A program made the position numbers and the translations under genes. From Fontisphaera persica (GTDB lineage Bacteria; Verrucomicrobiota; Verrucomicrobiia; Limisphaerales; Fontisphaeraceae): a DNA stretch of 64,000 nt. Where the stretch lies: contig NZ_CP116615.1 in assembly GCF_024832785.1 (NCBI RefSeq), positions 868,001 to 932,000 on the forward strand. Reading direction: 5' to 3'. This document shows, piece after piece, positions 7,706-15,696 of the stretch. The notes beneath the pieces are model-generated. The model did not search any database, was not told where the DNA came from, and saw nothing but the letters and a program-made list of their open reading frames with translations. The first letter of the stretch is position 1, and each line of letters opens with the position of its first letter.

Positions 7706-10700
7706 CTTTTGCCGCCGCCGTGGAGTCTCTGTCGTCGGCACATTTCTCCCGCTCAAACCACACATAGAGCACGGGCAGGAGAACCAGCGTGATGAACGTT
7801 GAGCTTAAAATGCCGCCGATGACCACCGTGGCCAGCGGACGCTGGACTTCCGCCCCCGGTCCCGTGGCAATGGCCATGGGAAGAAATCCTAAACTGGCCA
7901 CAAAGGCAGTCATCAACACCGGCCGCAAACGCGTCATCGCACCTTCAAAGACCGCCTGGCAGATGGTTAGGCCGCGCTCGCGCAGTTCATTGAAATAGCT
8001 TAACATCACCACGCCATTCAACACCGCCACCCCGCTGAGGGCAATAAATCCCACTGCCGCCGTGATGCTGAAGGGCATGCCGCGCAAATACAGGGAAAAA
8101 ATCCCCCCGGTGACCGCCAGCGGCACCCCAGTGTAAATGAGAAAGGTTTGGCGCAGGCTCCCAAACGCGGTAAACACCAGCAGAAAGATGAGCACCAGGG
8201 TGGCGGGCACGACAATCAAGAGCCGCTGCCGGGCCACCTGCAGGTTTTTGAATTGTCCCCCGAACTCCAAACCGTATCCCTCCGGCAGCTTCAAGTTTTC
8301 CCCCAGTCGCGCTTGGGCATCCTTGACGAAACTTTCCACGTCCCGCCCGCGCAGGTTGACCATGATGGCCACGCGCCGATGCCCATCTTCCCGGACGATG
8401 GGGTCCACGCTGGAAACGGTGCGAAACTGGACGACTTTTTCCAGCGGAATCAGGCCTGTTTCGTGCACTCGCACGGGAAGCTGGCGAATAATCTCCAGGC
8501 GCTGGCGGAGGTCGCCGGCCAGCCGCACCACCATCGCAAATCGGCGGTCGGCTTCATAGAGCCACCCCACGGTTTCGCCCGCCAGCGCCGTGCGAATGGT
8601 TTGATTGACCTCGCTGGCACGCAAATTATACCGTTGCAGCGCATCCCGGTCGAGGTGGATTTCCAGCACGGGGGCGCGTCCCTGCGCCTCAAACTCCACC
8701 TCCCCCGCGCCGGGCACCTTTTCCAGCAGCTCCTTCGCCTGGGCGGCGAGCGACTCCAGAATATCGTAATCCGGGCCGGTAATCTTGACCGCCAGGTCGG
8801 AGCGCACGCCTTCCAGCAGCTCGTTAAAACGCATCTCAATCGGCTGGGCAAACAGCAAAGATTGCTCGGGCAGTTCCCGCCCAATTTCCTCCTCAATGAG
8901 GGCCGCCAGCTCCGCCTTGGTGATGGTGCGCCCCCCGACCTTGCGCCATTGCTCGCGGGGTTTATAGAAAATGTAGAGGTCATTCTGGCTGGGCGGCATC
9001 GGGTCGGTGGCCACCTCGCTGGTGCCCAACCGGCAAAACACGCGCTCCACTTCGGGAATCTTCAGCAGCAGGCGCTCGGTGGCCAGCTCCATCTCCAGCG
9101 AGGCGTCCAGATTCATGCTGTTGGTGCGATATACCATCACCGTATGAGAGCCTTCGTCCAGTTTGGGCACAAACTCCGCGCCCAACTGGCGAAAAGCCGC
9201 CACCGACAACGCCGTCCAGATGATGGTGCTGACCAGAATGATCCACGGCCGTTGCAGGACCAGCCGCAACGAGGGGGCATAGGCCTTTTTTATGATGCGT
9301 CCCAGCCAGTTGTCCTCCTCGCGCAGGCGCCCCCCCAGCAGGTACGAGCACAGCACCGGCATCAGGGTCAGTGCCAGCACCAGGGCGCCGCCGAGCGCAA
9401 GCATCACCGTGATGGCCATGGGATGAAACATTTTCCCCTCAATGCCCGTCAGCGCGAGAATGGGCACATAAACCAGCGTAATGATGAGCACGCCAAAAAA
9501 CATGGGATTGGCCACCTGCTTGCTGGCCTGAGCCACGGTTTGCAGGCGCTCCACCCGCGTCAACGGACGACCCAGATGACGCTGTTTCTCTCCCAGGGTG
9601 CGCACAATATTTTCCACCATCACCACCGCGCCATCTATGATGAGGCCGAAATCCACCGCCCCCAGGCTCATGAGATTGCCGGAAATGCCCAGATTTAACA
9701 TGCCCGTCAGGGCAAAGAGAAAGCTCAGCGGAATGGCCGCGGCCACAATCAGGGCGGCCCGCCAGTTGCCCAGCATGAGGAGCAGCACCACGATGACCAG
9801 GATGGCCCCTTCAAAAAGATTCTTTTTCACGGTGGTAATGGTGCGGTCCACCAAATCCGCGCGGTTGTACTGAGTGCGGATTTCCACCCCGGGCGGCAGC
9901 CGCGAACTGATTTCCTGAATGCGCTCATGAAACCGGTGCGCCACCACCCGGCTGTTCTGCCCGGCCAGCATCATGGCTGACCCCAGCACGGTTTCCTCGC
10001 CATTCTCCGTGGCGGCCCCCGTGCGGAAGCGGGTTCCGGTTTCCACGCGGGCAACATCGCGCACCAGCAGCGGGCGCACCCCGGCCGCAAACTTGATGGG
10101 CAAACCCGCAATGTCTGCCGCATTCATGACGCGGCTGACCGTGCGCACCGTCAACTGATTGGGGCCGGAATGAATGACCCCGCCCCCGGCGTTCTCAGCA
10201 TTGTCCCGCACCACTTGCGCCAAATCCGCAAAGGACAAACCCGCCCGGGCCAGAGCCTCCGGGTCGGGTTGGACGACAATCTGCTTCTCATAGCCGCCGT
10301 TGGCGTTGATTTCCGCGATGCCCGGCGTGGCGCGAAGCATGGGTTTGATGACAAACTCGTGCAATTCGCGCAGCTCCCGCAGTTGTTCCATGCGGTCGGC
10401 AGGTTTGTTGGTGGCGTCCGCCCGCCAGGCCAGCGTGTAGTAGTAAATTTCTCCTAATCCCGTGCTGATGGGCGCCAGGGTGGGTACCAGCCCGGGCGGC
10501 AGCCGTTCCGCCGCCGCCATCAAACGTTCCGAGACCAGTTGGCGGGCGCGGTAAATGTCAGTGCGGTCCTTGAAGATGAGGGTGATTTGAGAAAGGCCAA
10601 ACTTGGTCAGCGAGCGCATCTCCTCGACGCCCTGAATGCCGGACAGCTCCAGCTCGAGCGGAATGGTGACGGCCTTTTCCGATTCTTCCGGAGCAAGGGC

Positions 10701-10862
10701 GGGCACTTCGGTGTTGATTTGGACTTGCGGACTGGTGATGTCCGGCACGGCATCAATCGGCAGGTGCATGGCCGAATACAGGCCAATCCCCAGCGATACC
10801 AGCGCCACCAGGAGCAGAAACGTGCGTTGCCGCAGCGAAGCATCTATCAATGAATGCAACAT
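7698..10862 (-). CDS. czcA: Heavy-metal RND efflux pump, CzcA family
   Basis: Inner-membrane proton-driven pump of 1054 residues, the normal length for HME-RND proteins. It shows the family N-terminus with LPIDAVPDITSPQVQINT, two large periplasmic loops and twelve predicted transmembrane segments. In TM4 the motif DFGLIIDGAVVMVEN carries the two Asp and the Glu used for proton relay; this DFG-DGA-VEN form is typical of pumps for divalent cations (Zn, Co, Cd, Ni) rather than Cu/Ag pumps of the CusA type. It begins 24 bases after the outer-membrane component. No czcB-type adaptor gene lies in this operon or nearby. Confidence 0.93.
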   Translation of the reverse strand: MLHSLIDASLRQRTFLLLVALVSLGIGLYSAMHLPIDAVPDITSPQVQINTEVPALAPEESEKAVTIPLELELSGIQGVEEMRSLTKFGLSQITLIFKDRTDIYRARQLVSERLMAAAERLPPGLVPTLAPISTGLGEIYYYTLAWRADATNKPADRMEQLRELRELHEFVIKPMLRATPGIAEINANGGYEKQIVVQPDPEALARAGLSFADLAQVVRDNAENAGGGVIHSGPNQLTVRTVSRVMNAADIAGLPIKFAAGVRPLLVRDVARVETGTRFRTGAATENGEETVLGSAMMLAGQNSRVVAHRFHERIQEISSRLPPGVEIRTQYNRADLVDRTITTVKKNLFEGAILVIVVLLLMLGNWRAALIVAAAIPLSFLFALTGMLNLGISGNLMSLGAVDFGLIIDGAVVMVENIVRTLGEKQRHLGRPLTRVERLQTVAQASKQVANPMFFGVLIITLVYVPILALTGIEGKMFHPMAITVMLALGGALVLALTLMPVLCSYLLGGRLREEDNWLGRIIKKAYAPSLRLVLQRPWIILVSTIIWTALSVAAFRQLGAEFVPKLDEGSHTVMVYRTNSMNLDASLEMELATERLLLKIPEVERVFCRLGTSEVATDPMPPSQNDLYIFYKPREQWRKVGGRTITKAELAALIEEEIGRELPEQSLLFAQPIEMRFNELLEGVRSDLAVKITGPDYDILESLAAQAKELLEKVPGAGEVEFEAQGRAPVLEIHLDRDALQRYNLRASEVNQTIRTALAGETVGWLYEADRRFAMVVRLAGDLRQRLEIIRQLPVRVHETGLIPLEKVVQFRTVSSVDPIVREDGHRRVAIMVNLRGRDVESFVKDAQARLGENLKLPEGYGLEFGGQFKNLQVARQRLLIVVPATLVLIFLLVFTAFGSLRQTFLIYTGVPLAVTGGIFSLYLRGMPFSITAAVGFIALSGVAVLNGVVMLSYFNELRERGLTICQAVFEGAMTRLRPVLMTAFVASLGFLPMAIATGPGAEVQRPLATVVIGGILSSTFITLVLLPVLYVWFEREKCADDRDSTAAAKAK

Positions 10863-10886
10863 GCAAGCCTCACGAGGTGGGGATGC

Positions 10887-12173
10887 TTATAAACCATTCA
10901 AGGGCCGCCCAAGGAGCGCCTCGAGTTGAAGCTGATGTTCCATGGCCTGTTGCCGGGCCGTCAACATCGCCTCATATGCCTCCAAATACTTCATTTGCAT
11001 TTCCACATACAGCGTCACGGGTACCGCCCCCAGACGATAATGCTCATCAGCCAGGTCTGCCGCCTTCCGGAAAGCTTCCATGGTTTCCGGGGGATACCGG
11101 TTCAGATACTGGAGCTGTTGGCGCAACGCCAGCGCATGGCGGGCCACCTGTTTTTCCAATTCAAGCTGCAACATCCGCAGCGATGCCTCGGCCTGCATCT
11201 GGCGGGCGCGGGCGGCTTCAATGGCCCCTTCGTTTTTATTCCACAGGGGCAGCGGGAGAGAGACCGCCACGCCGACGATGCGTTCGGTATCCTGCGCCGA
11301 CTCCGCGGAGTAATAGGGCCCAACTTTGATGGTGGGGTAACGCTCATGCCGGGCCAGCTCGACTTGAAAACCTTGCTGCGCCAGTTCCACCTGCCGCAGC
11401 CGCAATTCAAAGCTGTTGGATAGCGCCCAGTACATGAGTTGGGGCAGGGGAGGAACATTCGTGACCAGTTGCCAGTTGGCCGACAGCCGCAGAGGGGTAT
11501 CGGCCGGCAGGCCGCGCCATTGATTTAACTCGATGAGGGCCAGGTCGCGCTCCTGCCGGTTCTCGTGAGCGCGTTGTTCCAAGCCCAGCCGTTGCGCTTC
11601 CAGTATCCGCTGGTCCAACACCGGAGTCACGCCCGCGGCCTCGCGTTGCACCAACACCGCCAGCAAACTTTCCAGACGCTGCCCAATTTCCTCCAGCACA
11701 TCCACCCTTTGCTGGGCGGCAAAAGCCACGCGAGCGGTGGCACGAACGCGGGCGGCCAGTTGATTGCGAAAATGGGATAGCCCCAGTTGGGCCAGCTCCA
11801 CCTGGCGGTTGGCAATGGCCTTGCGCAAGGCAAGGCGGCCGGGCCATTCAAACGTTTGCGAGACGGAGACCGACCAGGCAACGCCATCCCCCAGGGCCGG
11901 ACCGTGGCGTTCCCAAACACGTTTGCTGCCCAGTTCGGCCGTGAATTCAGGGTTGCTCCATTGGCGTGCCGTTCGCTGCCCGGCCTTGGCGGCGGCAATT
12001 TCGGCGCGATAAAAATCCAGCTCCGGGTTGCGCTGCAGGATTTCCTCCACCAATTGCTCCACCTGCACCACCGGGTTGGTGGCAGCGGCCAACGCCGTTG
12101 CCGGCGCAGAGGTTAAAAAGATGGGTAAGGCGAGAGCGAAGAGGACGCCTGAAAGTGGCCTGAGGCTCAACAT
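10887..12173 (-). CDS. Outer-membrane efflux protein, TolC/CzcC family
   Basis: Secreted protein of 428 residues with an N-terminal signal peptide (hydrophobic about 9-28, cleavage near ALAAA). Two related helical halves are visible, each with the heptad-rich helices of the OEP family; typical blocks are DFYRAEIAAAKAGQRTARQWSNPEF near the start and the QRIVGVAVSLPLPLWNKNEGAIEAARARQMQAEASL segment (interrupted form of the FSLPLP-N-G motif) in the second half. It would form the outer-membrane channel for the adjacent CzcA-like pump. The two genes form an operon read from about 12.2 kb leftwards. Confidence 0.85.
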   Translation of the reverse strand: MLSLRPLSGVLFALALPIFLTSAPATALAAATNPVVQVEQLVEEILQRNPELDFYRAEIAAAKAGQRTARQWSNPEFTAELGSKRVWERHGPALGDGVAWSVSVSQTFEWPGRLALRKAIANRQVELAQLGLSHFRNQLAARVRATARVAFAAQQRVDVLEEIGQRLESLLAVLVQREAAGVTPVLDQRILEAQRLGLEQRAHENRQERDLALIELNQWRGLPADTPLRLSANWQLVTNVPPLPQLMYWALSNSFELRLRQVELAQQGFQVELARHERYPTIKVGPYYSAESAQDTERIVGVAVSLPLPLWNKNEGAIEAARARQMQAEASLRMLQLELEKQVARHALALRQQLQYLNRYPPETMEAFRKAADLADEHYRLGAVPVTLYVEMQMKYLEAYEAMLTARQQAMEHQLQLEALLGRPLNGL

Positions 12174-12436
12174 GCCATTATGGTCTCTTTAGTTTTTGTA
12201 CGGTGTCAACCGGATTGTTTCATTATTCCTCGGTGGCTGTTGCCAGGATTCCCGTTACCTCGCCAACAACGGTGACGGCCTGACTTTGCCAGGGTACCAG
12301 CAACGGCCTCCGTCGAGCTTGTGGCTCTTTATCGCGTTGCAAAATAATCCATGACTTGGGCGCGGCAAGGGCCTCTTGATTTTTAATTTGCCATTCAGTG
12401 CCTTTGTCTCATATTTACGATGTTTTAACCAAGGTT

Positions 12437-14059
12437 ATGAATCGCAATCGCGCTGAAAAGGGGGCTGCCGCCCGGTTCAACGGCAGAACAGAAAACAGGT
12501 TACTGACAACGCTGGCGGACATCTTTGTGAGGAGGAATTACCTTTCCCACTGGGCCTGCCTCGTCTTGTGCGCCTCCATACTGGGGGCGCAGGCAGCACG
12601 GCTATATGTGCCTAATGGTTCATTTGAATCGCCCACCACCACTTTCGCTGACCCCCGCATGGACGCCTGGCAGAAAACGCCCAAACCCATGTGGTTTGTC
12701 GAGGATCCCCAGGACCCCGTCCGCCAATGGTTTAACCTCAGCGGCCAGTTTCTCAATGTCAGCACCAATGACCCGGCTTACATTGACAACCTCCACGGCG
12801 CCCAGGCCGCCTTTCTCTTTGCTCTGCCCGAGGTGGGCATCTTCCAAGAATTACGCTGGCCTGCCACCTCCAACGCGCCCGCTGGTGAGGCGCGTTACCG
12901 GCCTGGCCGGGCCTATCGCTTGAGCCTGGGCGTCATGGGCGGTGGCGGCGCCATGACCAACGGCGTCCCCCTGCGCGCCTCCCTATATTATCTTGATGCT
13001 TCCTCCAACCGCGTGCCCGTGGCCTCGCTCGTCATCACGAACACCCCGGATACTTTCAGCAACTTCAATCACTTGGTGGAATTTGCCCTCGAAACCCCTA
13101 AAATCACCCCCCAGGACCCCTGCGCCGGCCAGATTATCGGCGTGGAAATCATGTCCCTCGCCGGTTTTGACAACATGGGCGGTTATTGGGACTTGGATAA
13201 TATAAGAGTGGAGGAAATCATCCCGGTGCCCAACGGCTCCTTTGAATCACCGCGCACGCCTTTCGTGGACATCGTCATCACGGGCTGGGAAAAATCTCCC
13301 AAACCGTTCTGGTTTGATGAAGGCCAGGGTTTCTTGTGGTCCCAGTTGACCGGCGTATTTGTTAATCCGGCCGTCACCAATGCCGAGCACACCCCCAACA
13401 TGCACGGCTCCCAGGCCATCTGGCTCTTTGCCGTGCCTCAGGTCGGTTTGTACCTTGACCGTTATGCGCGCGACATGATGGGACAACGTCCCACCCCGGA
13501 ATTCGACGCGGTTTATGAAGTGGGCCAGGCCTATGAACTCACGGTGGCCGTTTTCGGGGGCGGCGGCGCCATGACCAACGGCGCCAGCATGCGCATCGGC
13601 CTGTATTATCTGGACGAGGCCACCAACCGCGTGCCCGTCGCCTCCACCTCCATTGTGTACACCAATGAAGTATTCGTCCGTTTTTTCCGCGATTACAAGG
13701 TGCGCATCCCCACCGTCAAACCCACCGATCCCTGGGCGGGGCGCCCGGTGGGCATCGAACTGCTTTCCACCACCGGCTTTGATAAACAGGGCGGATTCTT
13801 TGACATAGACAACGTGCGCCTGGCCGCGTTCCAGGAGCCGCAGACCGTTGCGCCCCGTGTAACCAACGGGCAATTCCAGGGAGTGGTGCGCGGCGAACCG
13901 GGCGATGTCCTTGAAGCGATGACCACCGCCGACTTGCGCCAGCCCACTGCGCATTGGACCCCGGCGGCCCGATTGACGAACCAGACCGGCCATGTCATCT
14001 TCTCCATACTGGCCACAGATGCCGACGCCAAATACCTGTTATGGCGCAAGCAGCCTTGA
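12437..14059 (+). CDS. Secreted protein with two tandem jelly-roll-like repeats
   Basis: I do not recognise a named family. About 540 residues: a basic N-terminus, a hydrophobic segment with likely cleavage near LGAQAA (about 50-57 from this start), then two homologous units of about 200 residues. Each begins PNGSFESP, continues through a W-x-K-x-PKP-x-WF block and a GGGGAMTNG turn, and ends in WDLDNIRVEE or FDIDNVRLAA. This order resembles carbohydrate-binding or PEP-CTERM-associated beta-sandwich domains common in Verrucomicrobia. The C-terminal 70 residues resemble the tail module seen on many secreted proteins of the phylum. The start is uncertain: GTG 12398 is in frame upstream, and the hydrophobic segment begins late for either choice. 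Confidence 0.65.
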   Translation: MNRNRAEKGAAARFNGRTENRLLTTLADIFVRRNYLSHWACLVLCASILGAQAARLYVPNGSFESPTTTFADPRMDAWQKTPKPMWFVEDPQDPVRQWFNLSGQFLNVSTNDPAYIDNLHGAQAAFLFALPEVGIFQELRWPATSNAPAGEARYRPGRAYRLSLGVMGGGGAMTNGVPLRASLYYLDASSNRVPVASLVITNTPDTFSNFNHLVEFALETPKITPQDPCAGQIIGVEIMSLAGFDNMGGYWDLDNIRVEEIIPVPNGSFESPRTPFVDIVITGWEKSPKPFWFDEGQGFLWSQLTGVFVNPAVTNAEHTPNMHGSQAIWLFAVPQVGLYLDRYARDMMGQRPTPEFDAVYEVGQAYELTVAVFGGGGAMTNGASMRIGLYYLDEATNRVPVASTSIVYTNEVFVRFFRDYKVRIPTVKPTDPWAGRPVGIELLSTTGFDKQGGFFDIDNVRLAAFQEPQTVAPRVTNGQFQGVVRGEPGDVLEAMTTADLRQPTAHWTPAARLTNQTGHVIFSILATDADAKYLLWRKQP

Positions 14060-14080
14060 GGCCCGGGAAAAAAGCTAATC

Positions 14081-14869
14081 ATGCGCCGCCGCAGACACGC
14101 TGAGGCCGTCGGCGGCTTCACTCTGGTGGAGCTGCTGGTTGTGGTGTTGATTCTTGCGGTGCTCATGGCCCTGGTGCTGCCGGTGCTGGCCTCGGCCAAA
14201 CAGGCGGGGCGCAAGGCGGCTTGCATCTCCAACCTCCGGCAAATCGGCCTTGCGGTGCATGCCTATGCGCATGACCACGATGGCCGCATCCCGTTTGGCC
14301 CCAAGGCCCCGCCCTTTACCAGTCCCGCCAGTTTCTATCCCTCCACCGGCTCACCCACCAGCCTGTTGTCCATTCAAAATGGCGCCCCCGCAGGATTGGG
14401 TTTGTTGCTGGCCGAGTATCTGGCCAACACTCCCAAAGTCTTTTTCTGCCCCGCTTCTGACCAGCCCCTGGATGCGGATGTGGAATTGGACCGAGTGGGC
14501 CGCACTCAGGCTCAGAGCAGCTACTATTATCGGCACGGCGGCAACACCCGGTTGTTCGACACCCCCGGCGCGCCCTTGCCCGAGGCTCCCGTCCTGGGCC
14601 GGCTGGGTTACAATCGCAATGGCGACCCCATCCGCGCACTGGCGATGGACACGCAATTCCTCAGTCCCGAGGATTTGGCCACGTTCAACGTCAAACCACG
14701 CACGCATCACCGCCAGCAGAACGTCAATATTCTGTTCGCCGACGGCGGCGTGGCCTCCCGCCCCAATCAGGACGCCCGCTATTCGGTGGACGTTCGCGAC
14801 TACAGCGATATCCGCGACGCCTTCAGCCGCATCTTGCGCGCCCTGGAGCAGGCCGACAAAGCCCAATAA
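14081..14869 (+). CDS. Type II secretion/type IV pilin-like protein with prepilin cleavage motif
   Basis: A 262-residue pseudopilin. The N-terminus RRHAEAVGG-FTLVELLVVVLILAVLMALVLP is a class III prepilin signal: a short basic leader, cleavage after Gly, Phe at +1, Glu at +5 and a hydrophobic helix. The remainder, with CISNLRQIGLAVHAYAHDHDGRIP and NILFADGGVASR, matches the H-X9-DG/DUF1559-like pseudopilins that occur in large numbers in Verrucomicrobia and Planctomycetes. It starts 21 bases after the preceding secreted-protein gene and is probably co-transcribed with it. A structural or surface role is likely; the exact function is unknown. Confidence 0.8.
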   Translation: MRRRRHAEAVGGFTLVELLVVVLILAVLMALVLPVLASAKQAGRKAACISNLRQIGLAVHAYAHDHDGRIPFGPKAPPFTSPASFYPSTGSPTSLLSIQNGAPAGLGLLLAEYLANTPKVFFCPASDQPLDADVELDRVGRTQAQSSYYYRHGGNTRLFDTPGAPLPEAPVLGRLGYNRNGDPIRALAMDTQFLSPEDLATFNVKPRTHHRQQNVNILFADGGVASRPNQDARYSVDVRDYSDIRDAFSRILRALEQADKAQ

Positions 14870-14877
14870 GGAATGCT

Positions 14878-15354
14878 TCAGGAACTGCGGGGCAGGGCCA
14901 CCTTGCCGGTGCGGGTCAATTCCTGCACCCCAAAAGTGCTCATCAGCGCGATGAACTTTTCCACCTTGCTTTCCCCGCCCGTAATCTCGATGGTCAACGA
15001 CTTGGGCTGCACATCCACAATTTTGGCGCGGAAAATGTCCGTGATTTGCATCACCTCCGACCGCGATTTGGCATCCACCTTGACCTTCACCAGCGCCAGC
15101 TCCCGGTCCACATATTCGCCGTCCCGGAAGTCAATCACTTCCAGCACATTAATCAGTTTATCCAGTTGCTTGATGATTTGCTCCAGCGTGGCGTCATCCC
15201 CGCGCGTAACGATGGTCATGCGCGAGATTTTGGGGTCCATGGTCGGGGCCACATTGAGGCTGTCAATGTTGTACCCGCGCCCGCTGAACAAACCCGCCAC
15301 CCGGGTGAGCACCCCAAACTTGTTTTCCACCAGGACAGAGATGGTATGTCGCAT
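14878..15354 (-). CDS. ilvH: Acetolactate synthase small (regulatory) subunit
   Basis: Regulatory subunit of acetohydroxyacid synthase, first common step of valine, leucine and isoleucine synthesis. The 158-residue length is normal. An N-terminal ACT domain, HTISVLVENKFGVLTRVAGLFSGRGYNIDSL, carries the valine-binding Gly-rich loop; the C-terminal ALS_ss domain contains RELALVKVKV, FRAKIVDV and LTIEITG. The catalytic subunit gene (ilvB) is not adjacent. The gene is preceded on the same strand by a Leu/Val-rich leader peptide and a terminator hairpin, so attenuation by branched-chain aminoacyl-tRNA is proposed. It lacks an obvious Shine-Dalgarno sequence. Confidence 0.93.
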   Translation of the reverse strand: MRHTISVLVENKFGVLTRVAGLFSGRGYNIDSLNVAPTMDPKISRMTIVTRGDDATLEQIIKQLDKLINVLEVIDFRDGEYVDRELALVKVKVDAKSRSEVMQITDIFRAKIVDVQPKSLTIEITGGESKVEKFIALMSTFGVQELTRTGKVALPRSS

Positions 15355-15440
15355 AATAATTTAGTCGCGTGGTTGATTGTGACTGCGGTTCATTGTCATC
15401 CGGTTTGCCGGCCGAGGGTGGCTTGCGTGGCGGCCTGAAA

Positions 15441-15474
15441 ATCAAAAACCCGCGTCTCTCCTGGAGACCGCGGG
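15441..15474 (-). terminator. Rho-independent terminator / attenuator upstream of ilvH
   Basis: On the minus strand a stem of CCCGCG with CGCGGG (15469-15474 and 15449-15454), extended inward by GAGA/TCTC with one bulged base, is followed at once by five T (15444-15448) and then GATTTT. It lies between the leader peptide and ilvH. It could end ileS transcription, but its place just after a branched-chain leader peptide suggests an attenuator. CGCGG at 15507-15511 can pair with CCGCG of the terminator 5' arm (15469-15473), an alternative antiterminator pairing. Confidence 0.75.
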
Positions 15475-15511
15475 CGGCCAAGAGGCAAGCACACCAAAGC
15501 TCCGGGCCGCG

Positions 15512-15568
15512 TCAGTCGTTGCCGACTACGCCTACCAGCACCCACAGCTTGTGTGTCTCTGCCAACAT
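15512..15568 (-). CDS. Putative branched-chain leader peptide for ilvH attenuation
   Basis: An 18-codon frame reads MLAETHKLWVLVGVVGND and stops at TGA 15512-15514. Seven of the eighteen codons are Leu or Val, with six in the ten-codon run LWVLVGVVGN. A perfect hairpin AGTCG-GCAA-CGACT (15514-15527) covers its final codons, and the terminator begins about 38 bases further on. This is the layout of enterobacterial ilv leader peptides, whose translation speed reports charged tRNA(Val/Leu). No strong ribosome-binding site precedes the ATG; an in-frame TTG three codons upstream is an alternative start. Confidence 0.6.
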   Translation of the reverse strand: MLAETHKLWVLVGVVGND

Positions 15569-15696
15569 TCGGCGCAAACCATAGCGGCCTCTCTGCCGCC
15601 GGTCAAATAAATTCACCCGAATTTTCGCCTGGCTGGCGTGCCCCGCCTGACGCCCGCAACCTGCGGAAAGCCATCCTCTCACCCACCGCTCCCGGC

